From Gammaproteobacteria bacterium (GTDB taxonomy: Bacteria; Pseudomonadota; Gammaproteobacteria; Enterobacterales; Alteromonadaceae): DNA of 36,715 nucleotides. Position 1 is the stretch's first letter. Each line of letters opens with the position of its first letter. The DNA is taken from contig JAHIWM010000154.1 in assembly GCA_018815765.1 (NCBI GenBank), forward strand, positions 1-36,715, written 5' to 3'. The position numbers were made by a program, and so were the translations under genes. The notes below the pieces were generated by a model. It ran no database searches, was not told the DNA's origin, and was given only the letters and a program-made list of their open reading frames with translations. Positions 6,501 through 13,815 of this stretch are shown in pieces.

Positions 6501-8435
6501 ATGTTTAACAAATTTATTATTTACTGCTGTTTTTTTATAGCCACATTTTTCAGCACCCAAAGTCCGGCTCAACAAAACTCTGAGCTGTTCGGTTCTATGC
6601 CTTTGGTCAGTGATGTTTCGGTTTCTCCGGATGGTTCGTCCATGGCAGCCCAAATGATGCTTGACGGTGTACCAACCGTCATCACCTCACCTTTCGGCTC
6701 TAAAGAAATCACAGTAGCAGCTAAACTTAAAGATTCCGCCGACCGCATTGAAAGCATTGATTGGGTTAACAACAACAGATTGTTTATTACCGCCAGTCGG
6801 CCTGAATATATCGAAGGTTTCTATTTTCGTATCAGCGCTGCTTATTCAGTGAATACAGATGGTTCAGACCTGATAGTGATCCATAACAAAGCAGTCTATA
6901 AACAAAATGAATCCTCTTTTATGCGCGGTTTACAGACTATTCGCCTGATTAACGATCTGGTGGATGACGACCAAAACGTATTGGTCTATGCCTATGATGA
7001 GCGCGATGGTGGCTATTCAGTTTTTAAAGTAAACGTGTATGACAGTAAATTCACCAAGGTCGCCAGTGCCGCGGGAGGCCGGCATGGCTTTGTCACGGAC
7101 GTGAAAGGTAATGTCGTATTTTCAAGTATTACTGAAAAACACCTGGAGACTCTCTACTACAAAGCCGTAGGTACTGAACAGTGGGTTGAACTTAAAACCA
7201 TAGACTTAACCGGAGATATAAATTTTGATCCGTTGGCCGTTTCGGATGATGGTAAGTCACTACTGGTCAACACAGATTTTAATAGTAATTTCAATTACAT
7301 CGCGAAATTCGATCTCTCAACAAAAAGTATAGGAAATAAGCTATTTGCCGTCGAAGGCCATGATATTGATCATAGCTTTATTAGAAATGGACAATTAATA
7401 GGTTATGGTTATACCAAAGACTTTTATGAGCGTAGTTTTATTTCGCCAAAACAAATTGCATACAACTCTCAAATCAAAGCTTTGTTTAAGAACAGGCATA
7501 GCTTTATCACAAGCAGCAGTGTCGACGATCAAAAGGTCGTGATTTACAGCGAAACCGATCACAACCCAGGCCGTTATTACACTATAGATTTTAATACTAA
7601 AAAGGCAGACTTCTGGTTTAGCCAATATCCGAAGTTGGAAAAAACTCAGCTCAATCCAGTACAACCTATTGACGTAGCGAACCGCGACGGGCTGACAATG
7701 AGAGGCTATCTGACGTTACCCAAAAACCAGAGCAAAGCTGCGCCGCTGATTGTATTTCCACATGGGGGCCCACACGCACGTGACGATATGAGCTTCGATC
7801 CTTTTGTTCAGTTTTTTGCCGCTCAGGGCTATGCAGTGCTGCAAGTTAACTTCAGGGGATCAACAGGTTATGGCAATCACTTTCATCATCAAGGCTATAA
7901 GCAATGGGGCATGAAAATGCAGGACGACCTGATGGATGCCGTCGCTCAGGTTCGTAAAAATCCTGCTATTGATGCCACTAAAAGCTGTGTGGTTGGCGCC
8001 AGTTATGGGGGCTTTGCGGCTTTAGTCGCCAGTTTTCAGCAAGCAGAACAATTTAACTGTTTTATCAGTATCTCAGGGATCTCAGATTTACCCGCTATGT
8101 TGCAACGTGATACCGGACTTAGTGAACAGCTTGGCCTTTATATGAAAAGTACCGTAGGCGACTATAAAACAGAATCCGACCGCTTAAAGACGGTATCAGC
8201 CATTTACAACACAGATAAAATTCAACGTCCTGTATTACTCATTCACGGTGTAAAAGATACTCGTGTGTACTTTAAGCAATCACTCGATCTGTATAACGCG
8301 CTGAAGGCGAAAAATAAAACAGTTGAGTATCTGGAGCTTGAAAATGGTACGCACTTTTTTGATGAAGAAGCCGACAGAAAACAAGCCTTTGCGGCCATGG
8401 AGCAGTTTTTGGGTAAATACCTGGCATCTAACTAA
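6501..8435 (+). CDS. exported S9-family (prolyl oligopeptidase) serine peptidase
   Basis: A 644-residue protein with an N-terminal signal peptide (hydrophobic residues about 4-18, likely cleaved near SPAQ), a long beta-propeller-like region (about 30-370) containing SPDG-type blades, and a C-terminal alpha/beta hydrolase domain. The triad is visible: Ser501 in GASYGG, Asp586 in VKDTRV, His618 in NGTHFF; FPHGGPH would shape the oxyanion hole. Family enzymes cleave short peptides, often dipeptides or tripeptides; the exact specificity (acylaminoacyl or dipeptidyl) cannot be read here. The ATG at 6501 sits 6 bases after AGGA; a GTG 3 bases earlier would be too close. It is a single-gene unit between sthA and a shared terminator with hemE, and is not part of the conserved E. 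coli order. Confidence 0.9.
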   Translation: MFNKFIIYCCFFIATFFSTQSPAQQNSELFGSMPLVSDVSVSPDGSSMAAQMMLDGVPTVITSPFGSKEITVAAKLKDSADRIESIDWVNNNRLFITASRPEYIEGFYFRISAAYSVNTDGSDLIVIHNKAVYKQNESSFMRGLQTIRLINDLVDDDQNVLVYAYDERDGGYSVFKVNVYDSKFTKVASAAGGRHGFVTDVKGNVVFSSITEKHLETLYYKAVGTEQWVELKTIDLTGDINFDPLAVSDDGKSLLVNTDFNSNFNYIAKFDLSTKSIGNKLFAVEGHDIDHSFIRNGQLIGYGYTKDFYERSFISPKQIAYNSQIKALFKNRHSFITSSSVDDQKVVIYSETDHNPGRYYTIDFNTKKADFWFSQYPKLEKTQLNPVQPIDVANRDGLTMRGYLTLPKNQSKAAPLIVFPHGGPHARDDMSFDPFVQFFAAQGYAVLQVNFRGSTGYGNHFHHQGYKQWGMKMQDDLMDAVAQVRKNPAIDATKSCVVGASYGGFAALVASFQQAEQFNCFISISGISDLPAMLQRDTGLSEQLGLYMKSTVGDYKTESDRLKTVSAIYNTDKIQRPVLLIHGVKDTRVYFKQSLDLYNALKAKNKTVEYLELENGTHFFDEEADRKQAFAAMEQFLGKYLASN

Positions 8436-8490
8436 AGCTAACCGCAGCAGCACTAAGGCGAATTTGCAATAGTCGTGTCACGACAAATAA

Positions 8491-8518
8491 AAAGACCACC
8501 TCAGTTGCGGTGGTCTTT
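8491..8518. terminator. two-way terminator between the S9 peptidase and hemE
   Basis: AAAGACCACC (8491-8500) and GGTGGTCTTT (8509-8518) form a perfect 10-bp stem with an 8-base loop, flanked by A-rich sequence on the left and T on the right, so it can serve both convergent genes. A small extra palindrome GTCGTG-T-CACGAC lies just before it at 8472-8484. Confidence 0.75.
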
Positions 8519-8540
8519 ATCCGATAGATCGGTCAACGTG

Positions 8541-9632
8541 TTATTCGTCTGCGTCCAGATCAAGTTCAGTGTTCATATGATAAGTACGGCTGAATGAGTG
8601 CACTGCATCAATAAAGACACCTGCTTTTTCTGGATCAACATCAGGCGTAATACCATGGCCCAGGTTAAACACATGGCCTGACCCCATACCATAGCCATCT
8701 AATATGGCCTGAACTTCCTGACGGATGCGCTCTGGCGTGCCTAACAGGATGGATGGGTCCATGTTCCCTTGCAAAGCCACTTTATCGCCGATACGGGCGC
8801 GGGCATGACGAATATCAATGGTCCAGTCTAGACCCACGCCATCACAGCCAGTTGCTGCGATTTCTTCCAGCCATAAACCACCGTTTTTGGTAAACAGCGT
8901 GACAGGCACAGGACGACCATCCGCAAAACGGGTTAAACCAGAGACAATTTGCTGCATGTAGCTTAATGAAAACTCACGGTAATCGTGTGGAGTTAACACA
9001 CCACCCCAGGTATCAAAAATCATCACAGACTGAGCACCAGCCGCAATTTGCGCATTCAGATACAAAATCACACTTTGCGTCAGTTTATCGAGCAGGATAT
9101 GCACCACTTCTGGCTCTGTATACATCAGTTTTTTGATTTTAGAGAAGGTTTTGCTGCTACCGCCTTCAAACATGTAAGTGGCAAGAGTCCATGGACTACC
9201 GGAAAAACCAATTAACGGCACTTCACCATTCAATTCACGGCGGATCGTACGCACAGCATCCATCACATAACGCAGCTCAACTTCCGGGTCGGGCACAGGC
9301 AGCTGCATCACATCCATAAAGTCAGTCAGTTGCTTAGTAAAACGTGGGCCTTCGCCTTCACCAAAGTACAATCCCATGCCCATAGCATCAGGTATGGTTA
9401 AAATGTCGCTGAATAAAATGGCCGCATCTAAAGGATAACGTTTTAACGGCTGCAGAGTCACTTCACAGGCCAGTTCAGGATTTTTGCACAACGACATAAA
9501 ATCGCCGGCAATAGCCCGCGTCGCTCTGTATTCAGGAAGATAACGTCCCGCCTGACGCATCATCCAAATTGGAGTGCGATCAACAGGTTGTTTCATCAAG
9601 GCCCTTAAATAACGATCATTTTTTAGTTGCAT
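8541..9632 (-). CDS. hemE: uroporphyrinogen decarboxylase
   Basis: HemE decarboxylates the four acetate side chains of uroporphyrinogen III to give coproporphyrinogen III in haem synthesis, in the cytoplasm. The N-terminal signature [16 protein letters not shown] carries the substrate-binding arginines, followed by [14 protein letters not shown] with the essential aspartate, and the C-terminal FNLGHGI. The length of 363 residues is slightly more than E. coli (354), the excess being an acidic tail. It is followed leftward by a shared terminator. In E. coli rsd, nudC and hemE are also neighbours; here a candidate small RNA separates hemE from nudC. Confidence 0.96.
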   Translation of the reverse strand: MQLKNDRYLRALMKQPVDRTPIWMMRQAGRYLPEYRATRAIAGDFMSLCKNPELACEVTLQPLKRYPLDAAILFSDILTIPDAMGMGLYFGEGEGPRFTKQLTDFMDVMQLPVPDPEVELRYVMDAVRTIRRELNGEVPLIGFSGSPWTLATYMFEGGSSKTFSKIKKLMYTEPEVVHILLDKLTQSVILYLNAQIAAGAQSVMIFDTWGGVLTPHDYREFSLSYMQQIVSGLTRFADGRPVPVTLFTKNGGLWLEEIAATGCDGVGLDWTIDIRHARARIGDKVALQGNMDPSILLGTPERIRQEVQAILDGYGMGSGHVFNLGHGITPDVDPEKAGVFIDAVHSFSRTYHMNTELDLDADE

Positions 9633-9653
9633 CTATCATCTGCCATCTTTTGA

Positions 9654-9690
9654 TTTATCACTAGTTTATCACTGATGTTTGATCAGTCAC
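9654..9690 (-). promoter_or_regulatory. hemE upstream region with promoter-like and repeated motifs
   Basis: On the minus strand GTGACT (9690-9685), a 16-base spacer and TAAACT (9668-9663) make a weak promoter match (4/6, 4/6). The spacer and -35 hold a perfect inverted repeat, ACTGAT-N5-ATCAGT (9671-9687). A direct repeat TTTATCACT at 9654-9662 and 9665-9673 has an 11-base period, about one helix turn. Together these suggest an operator, but no regulator is identified. Confidence 0.35.
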
Positions 9691-9733
9691 GATTTTTTAC
9701 CAAAAGCTATTTTTTCTGAGTTGAAAAAAGCTG

Positions 9734-9762
9734 TTGCCCTGCAAAAATACATCTGTTATAAA
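9734..9762 (+). promoter_or_regulatory. promoter of the candidate small RNA
   Basis: TTGCCC (9734-9739), a 17-base spacer and TATAAA (9757-9762), with TG one base before the -10 (extended -10). No coding start follows on this strand; a rho-independent terminator does, about 100 bases on. Confidence 0.6.
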
Positions 9763-9768
9763 CTACCT

Positions 9769-9860
9769 GCGCTAGTAAAGAACAAGAATAAAGAAACTCG
9801 TTTTAACGAGTCCTGGTAACGCAAGTTACACCTCCCTTAAGCCACGTTAGTGGCTTTTTT
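9769..9860 (+). ncRNA. candidate intergenic small RNA between hemE and nudC
   Basis: Both flanking genes are on the minus strand, yet a good plus-strand promoter (9734-9762) and a plus-strand intrinsic terminator (9839-9860) enclose about 92 bases. Within it are two further stem-loops: ACTCGT-TTTA-ACGAGT (9796-9811) and GTAAC-GCAA-GTTAC (9816-9829, GCAA tetraloop). A single-stranded CCTCCC (9831-9836), complementary to a Shine-Dalgarno, precedes the terminator. This is the usual build of an Hfq-type trans-acting small RNA. I do not recognise the family and found no reading frame in it. Expression is not shown by sequence alone. Confidence 0.55.
9839..9860 (+). terminator. rho-independent terminator of the candidate small RNA
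   Basis: AAGCCAC (9839-9845), loop GTTA, GTGGCTT (9850-9856), with the T run extending to 9860. The T run is only on the plus strand, so it does not end nudC or serve hemE. Confidence 0.75.
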
Positions 9861-9902
9861 ATTTGCTGCCATTCATGGCACAAACCCTGTCGGGTCAGCC
9901 AA

Positions 9903-10703
9903 TTATCGGCCGCCTTTAGCAATATACTGAATCACTTGACCTGATAAGGTTGCCGTCATTGGTACTTCCGGTAGCTGATCCAGATCATACCAATGGGCTT
10001 CCTCAATTTCGTCCGGCTGACATACAAGCTCGCCTGACTTATAGTCGGCGATAAAAGCGGTCATCAATGAATGCGGGAAAGGCCAGGGTTGGCTACCCAT
10101 GTAACGTAAATTGGTGATATCAATACCCACCTCTTCTTTTACCTCCCGCACTGCGGCTTGTTCCAGCGTTTCTGCGGACTCAACAAAACCAGCCAGGATA
10201 GAAAAGAAACCCGTTTTATGCCGCGCAGAGCGAGCTAACAGCAGCTGGTTTTTGTCATTGACGATGGCAATCAGTACACAAGGATTAATGCGTGGGTAAC
10301 AACGGTGACCACATTTATGACAAAGCGCGGCCAGCTCCCAATTCACCAGATGCATAGAGCTGCCGCACTGGCCACAGTATCTGTGAGTTTGTAAAAATAA
10401 AGCCACCTGACAGGCTCTGGCTGCATGTTCAAAAATGGCTGCAGACTGTTGCAACAAAACACGGGCTGAATGCCACTGCTCTTCTGCTTCGGGTCTGTCG
10501 GTGTAATTCAACAGATAACAGTCCACTCCATCAATAGCACCGAGCAAACACAAAGGCTCGGTACCATCTAAAAACTCTGGTAATTGGTCATAACGACACA
10601 GAGGTGGAGCAGCATCAACCGAATGCAGCCAGATTTTACCCTGACTGACAATAAACCAGTGGCCATACAAATCAGCTGCTGCAGGCACATTGTGCTTCAT
10701 CAT
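9903..10703 (-). CDS. nudC: NADH pyrophosphatase / RNA NAD-decapping hydrolase
   Basis: NudC hydrolyses NADH to NMNH and AMP and, in E. coli, removes 5' NAD caps from RNA. The protein has a four-cysteine zinc ribbon (CGQCGS then CHKCGH), the Nudix box running from GFVESAET to REVKEEVGI, and the NudC-specific SQPWPFPHSLM motif after it. I start it at the ATG at 10703 (266 residues; E. coli 257), with GGAG 11 bases upstream. An in-frame TTG at 10772 would coincide with the -35 of the likely promoter and precede the transcript start. It is divergent from rsd; rsd-nudC-hemE is a conserved group. Confidence 0.94.
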   Translation of the reverse strand: MMKHNVPAAADLYGHWFIVSQGKIWLHSVDAAPPLCRYDQLPEFLDGTEPLCLLGAIDGVDCYLLNYTDRPEAEEQWHSARVLLQQSAAIFEHAARACQVALFLQTHRYCGQCGSSMHLVNWELAALCHKCGHRCYPRINPCVLIAIVNDKNQLLLARSARHKTGFFSILAGFVESAETLEQAAVREVKEEVGIDITNLRYMGSQPWPFPHSLMTAFIADYKSGELVCQPDEIEEAHWYDLDQLPEVPMTATLSGQVIQYIAKGGR

Positions 10704-10743
10704 TTTTTGTTTTTCTCCACCACATATTAGTGTAAACAAGCGT

Positions 10744-10772
10744 ATGATAGAGCCAAAGACTGAGCTGACCAA
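10744..10772 (-). promoter_or_regulatory. candidate nudC promoter
   Basis: Minus-strand TTGGTC (10772-10767), a 17-base spacer and TATCAT (10749-10744; 5/6). The transcript would begin near 10737, about 34 bases before the nudC ATG. Confidence 0.5.
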
Positions 10773-10853
10773 TAAAAAAGTAGTTGATCTTTATCCGAGA
10801 ATTCTTTTAATTAGAGGTTCAGAGCAGTAAGTCATTTGAGTAAGGGGAAGTAT

Positions 10854-11339
10854 ATGTACACCCGTTTAGAGTCGGCACAGCAGAAATGGGGTGGCAGCCT
10901 GACAGCTATAGATAATTGGCTGGATGAAAGGCAGCGCCTTATTGTTCGCTATTGTGAGCTGGCCGCCTTGCCTCCTTTTGACAAAAAAAGTGGGAATTCC
11001 TTGCCTGATCTGGCAGATATTCAGCACTTTTGCCAACTGCTGATGGATTATTTATCCGCAGGTCATTTTGAAGTTTATGAACAAATTGTGTCGCAATGCG
11101 CCGTGAATGGCCATGATAGCCGCCAATTGGCTGACTCTTTATATCCAAAGATTGCAAACTCAACAGATATGGCGCTGGAGTTTAATGACAAATACGCTGA
11201 AGTAGATGATAAAGCTTTATCAAAAAACTTTGATCGCGATTTGTCTATTTTAGGCCAGGCTCTGGTGGAGCGTTTTGATTTTGAAGATGAACTGATTCAG
11301 ACCTTGCATAACAAGCATTCCAAGGCTGTAACTGCTTGA
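10854..11339 (+). CDS. rsd: regulator of sigma 70 (anti-sigma factor, Rsd/AlgQ family)
   Basis: Rsd binds region 4 of the housekeeping sigma factor in stationary phase and so favours alternative sigma factors. The 161-residue product matches the all-helical Rsd/AlgQ family: N-terminal WLDERQRLIVRYCEL, the PPFD segment after it, the LCQLL-like helix, and SAGHFEVYEQI. E. coli Rsd is 158 residues. The ATG at 10854 has AGGGGA just upstream; a TTG at 10836 is less likely. It is divergent from nudC, as in E. coli, and ends in a strong terminator shared with fkpA. Confidence 0.92.
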   Translation: MYTRLESAQQKWGGSLTAIDNWLDERQRLIVRYCELAALPPFDKKSGNSLPDLADIQHFCQLLMDYLSAGHFEVYEQIVSQCAVNGHDSRQLADSLYPKIANSTDMALEFNDKYAEVDDKALSKNFDRDLSILGQALVERFDFEDELIQTLHNKHSKAVTA

Positions 11340-11371
11340 GTTAATTCATTTACTATCGTCTTAATAAAAGC

Positions 11372-11400
11372 AAAAAAGCGACCTTCAGGTCGCTTTTTTT
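11372..11400. terminator. strong two-way terminator between rsd and fkpA
   Basis: AAAAAAGCGACC (11372-11383), loop TTCA, GGTCGCTTTTTTT (11388-11400). A runs on one side and T runs on the other make it work for both convergent genes. Confidence 0.9.
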
Positions 11401-11413
11401 ATCGGGCTAAGAA

Positions 11414-12187
11414 TTACTTCTTTTCAGCCTGAGCTTCTTCTGCCTGAGCTTCAGCAGCAGGAGCTTCTTCGCCAATGCCTAACAGCTCAACGTCGAATAC
11501 TAAAACACTGTTCGCAGGGATAGTACCCATGTCACGCTCACCGTACGCTAATTCAGCAGGGATAGTGAATTTGAACTTAGAACCAACGCTCATCAACTGA
11601 ACGCCTTCAGTCCAGCCTTTGATCACTTGGTTTAACGGGAACTGAGCAGGACCACGTTCTTTTGAGCTATCAAATTCAGTGCCATCAACCAGGGTACCAG
11701 TGTAGTGCACACGAACTACGTCCGTTGCAGCAGGCTTCGGACCATCAGCAGCTTGAACTACTTCGTACTGTAAACCTGACTCAGTCACTTTCACGCCTTC
11801 TTTTTTAGCGTTAGTTTCTAAATAAGCTTTACCAGCAGCAACGTTTTGTTCAGCCTGAGCTTTAGCTACTTCAACTTGTTTCTCACGGGCTGTTTGCTCC
11901 AGCGCAGTCATCACTTTTTGTACTTCTTCTTCCGTCAGTTGAGCTTTGCCAGCCAACTGATCCTGAATACCACGTACTATAGTTTCTGAAACTAAAGGTA
12001 AACCTAACTTTTCATGTTCTTTAATGGTAGTGTCGATAAAACGACCAGCAGATACACCTAAGCTATAAGACTGTTTTGCAGTATCTGTATCTAAAACCAG
12101 AGGTTTTGGCTGCTCAGCTTCTTTGTTACAAGCAGACAAAGTTAAAACGGTAGCCGCAATCAGCGACACCTTAGTTAATAAACGCAT
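11414..12187 (-). CDS. fkpA: FKBP-type peptidyl-prolyl isomerase, lipoprotein (FkpA/Mip type)
   Basis: A periplasmic-side prolyl isomerase and chaperone for exported proteins. The 257-residue protein has a lipoprotein signal ending LTLSAC (Cys20), an N-terminal helical dimerisation region rich in charged residues (about 30-125), and a C-terminal FKBP domain (about 140-232) with VHYTGTLVDGTEFDSS, the PAQFPLNQVIKGW segment and IPANSVLVFDVELL. The tail repeats AEEAQAE-like units. Whether it is lipidated is inferred from the lipobox; E. coli FkpA is soluble. The ATG at 12187 has GGAG 7 bases upstream. In E. coli fkpA is next to slyX, as here with one gene between. Confidence 0.92.
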   Translation of the reverse strand: MRLLTKVSLIAATVLTLSACNKEAEQPKPLVLDTDTAKQSYSLGVSAGRFIDTTIKEHEKLGLPLVSETIVRGIQDQLAGKAQLTEEEVQKVMTALEQTAREKQVEVAKAQAEQNVAAGKAYLETNAKKEGVKVTESGLQYEVVQAADGPKPAATDVVRVHYTGTLVDGTEFDSSKERGPAQFPLNQVIKGWTEGVQLMSVGSKFKFTIPAELAYGERDMGTIPANSVLVFDVELLGIGEEAPAAEAQAEEAQAEKK

Positions 12188-12283
12188 GTATTTCTCCAAT
12201 AAATAAGCAGGTTTGGCTGCAAAATTGTGTTTTAATAAGTTTAAAGGTTTTATGCAACGTCCCTATACTAACGGTTTGTGCTA

Positions 12284-13267
12284 ATGACGTTAACCCATAG
12301 CAGTAAATATCTGACGATTTTTCTGGCATTTTGTCTCTTTGCCTGCTCAGAAGTTCAACCAAAATCTGCGCGGCAAGTGCAGCACACTGAAACGCCCTCT
12401 TATGGCGCGGCTATTAATGACAAATCAACCCTGGTCGCAGTGTCGGCTTTAGATGAGGGTGTTACCGTTTGGGACCTGCAAAAAGATACAGCTTTGTATT
12501 CGTTGGGTCATCAGGAAAAAAACGATAATCAGATTTTATCCTTGTCATTAAGCCCGGATGGCAGTCATTTGTTAACGGGTGACAGCAAAGACTTTGCGTT
12601 GTGGCAAATGAATGATGGCCGGAACATTGGTTTTTGGTCAGTGAAGGATGCCACCATCCGCGATTTAGCTGTGTCTGATTTTGGCCGCCATATGCTGGTA
12701 GGTCAAAGCGACGGCAAAGTGCAACATATCACCTTGAGTTCAGGGCGCCGTATTGAGTTTTTAGGCCACACCGAAAATGTGAATTCAGTAGATATGTCGG
12801 CTAATGGTCGTTTTGCTTTAACAGGCTCCAATGATCATTACGCTTATCTGTGGGATACAGAAACGGCGCAGATTATTTATAGCTTTCCACATCCAAACCG
12901 TGTCACTAAAGTGGCGCTGGATCAGCAAGGTCGTTACGCTTTTAGTGCAGGCAGTGAACTACAGGGTTTTATCTGGGATCTGAAAACAGGTAAACAAGTC
13001 AGCCAACTGGAATTATCCAGAGCACAAATTATTACTGCCGCCCGCTTTAGTCCAAACGGCAAATGGCTGGTGACAGGCTCGCCATCCCGGGCCTTAATTT
13101 TATGGGATGTGGCGACAGGGAAAAAATTACAGCAGTGGCAAGTCAGAGCTATTCTTAATAGCAGACCTGCCAGTGCAGTGATCCATGCGGTGGCATTTTT
13201 AAATGACAGCCAGATTATCAGTGAAAGTTCCAGTGGCGTAGCCGAAGTATGGGAGATTAAACAATGA
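12284..13267 (+). CDS. WD40-repeat lipoprotein
   Basis: A 327-residue protein with a short signal and lipobox LFAC (Cys21), so probably a membrane-attached lipoprotein facing the periplasm. The rest is a run of WD40-type blades: repeated SPDG/SANG turns followed by strands ending in WD (VWDL, LWDT, IWDL, LWDV). Such propellers are protein-docking platforms; no catalytic motif is visible and the partner is unknown. The start is uncertain: a GTG at 12278 and an ATG at 12284 are both in frame without a clear Shine-Dalgarno. A TATACT at 12264-12269 would put transcription start close to the start codon. It is divergent from fkpA, and its stop overlaps the slyX start (ATGA), so the two are translationally coupled. 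Confidence 0.82.
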   Translation: MTLTHSSKYLTIFLAFCLFACSEVQPKSARQVQHTETPSYGAAINDKSTLVAVSALDEGVTVWDLQKDTALYSLGHQEKNDNQILSLSLSPDGSHLLTGDSKDFALWQMNDGRNIGFWSVKDATIRDLAVSDFGRHMLVGQSDGKVQHITLSSGRRIEFLGHTENVNSVDMSANGRFALTGSNDHYAYLWDTETAQIIYSFPHPNRVTKVALDQQGRYAFSAGSELQGFIWDLKTGKQVSQLELSRAQIITAARFSPNGKWLVTGSPSRALILWDVATGKKLQQWQVRAILNSRPASAVIHAVAFLNDSQIISESSSGVAEVWEIKQ

Positions 13268-13488
13268 CAGAACAAGTGGTAGAGTTGCAACAGCAACTTA
13301 TTGATCTGGAAAGCAAACTTGCATTTCAGGAAGATGTGGTGCAAACCCTGAATGACGAACTGCATGAACACCAGAAAAGTATCGAAAAACTGCAACGACA
13401 AGTGATGCTGTTGGCGGAGAAGATCAGCAAAGGCAACGACAGTGGCATTTTACGTGTAGACGAAGAGCCACCACCGCCGCATTATTAA
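13264..13488 (+). CDS. slyX: SlyX family protein
   Basis: A 74-residue, mostly helical protein: residues 4-55 are a heptad-like coiled coil and the C terminus ends in PPPPHY, the hallmark of the SlyX family. The function is unknown; in E. coli slyX lies beside slyD and fkpA. It overlaps the WD40 gene by 4 bases and converges with yheV 9 bases on. Confidence 0.9.
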   Translation: MTEQVVELQQQLIDLESKLAFQEDVVQTLNDELHEHQKSIEKLQRQVMLLAEKISKGNDSGILRVDEEPPPPHY

Positions 13489-13497
13489 TTTCCCTGA

Positions 13498-13704
13498 TTA
13501 TTCAGGTTTGAAAACACCGATAACCTGTTCAGTAGCGCGCGAAGCTTTTGCCACCTGCTGTTCAGGTTGTGCCATATGATGGCCACACTCCACACATTCT
13601 ACTTTTTCAACATTGTTTTCAACAAACAACATCAAAGTGTCCATGGCCTTGCACTGTGGGCAGGTTGCACCAGCAATAAAGCGTTTTTTCTTTCTGTCTG
13701 TCAT
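13498..13704 (-). CDS. yheV: YheV-type zinc-ribbon protein (DUF2387/TIGR02443)
   Basis: A 68-residue basic-then-acidic protein beginning TDRKKKRFIAGATCP. Two CxxC pairs (CPQC near residue 15 and CVEC near 37) form a zinc ribbon. It is the conserved small protein found near kefB/yheS in enterobacteria; its role is not established. Here the kef genes are missing and yheV is divergent from yheS with 111 bases between. Confidence 0.88.
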   Translation of the reverse strand: MTDRKKKRFIAGATCPQCKAMDTLMLFVENNVEKVECVECGHHMAQPEQQVAKASRATEQVIGVFKPE

Positions 13705-13815
13705 ATTTTTACTCTCTTCAATCGGCTTTTATCGCATCTAAAACCGCATTCACTCTTGGTTTGTAATCACTTTGCGATTAGAGTAGCAACCAATTTTCGT
13801 CCGGGCTAAAACACC

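Noticed and set aside
10704-10772. N-terminal extension of NudC from a TTG
   Set aside because: The TTG coincides with the -35 of the likely nudC promoter, so it would not be transcribed; the ATG at 10703 fits the family length.
10784-10797. FNR-like site before rsd
   Set aside because: TTGAT-CTTT-ATCCG matches only 8 of 10 positions and has no fitting -10 at the right distance, so it is too weak to claim.
12934-13401. 155-residue minus-strand frame across the WD40 and slyX genes
   Set aside because: It runs antisense to two good genes, its composition is that of a shadow frame, and it has no recognisable domain.
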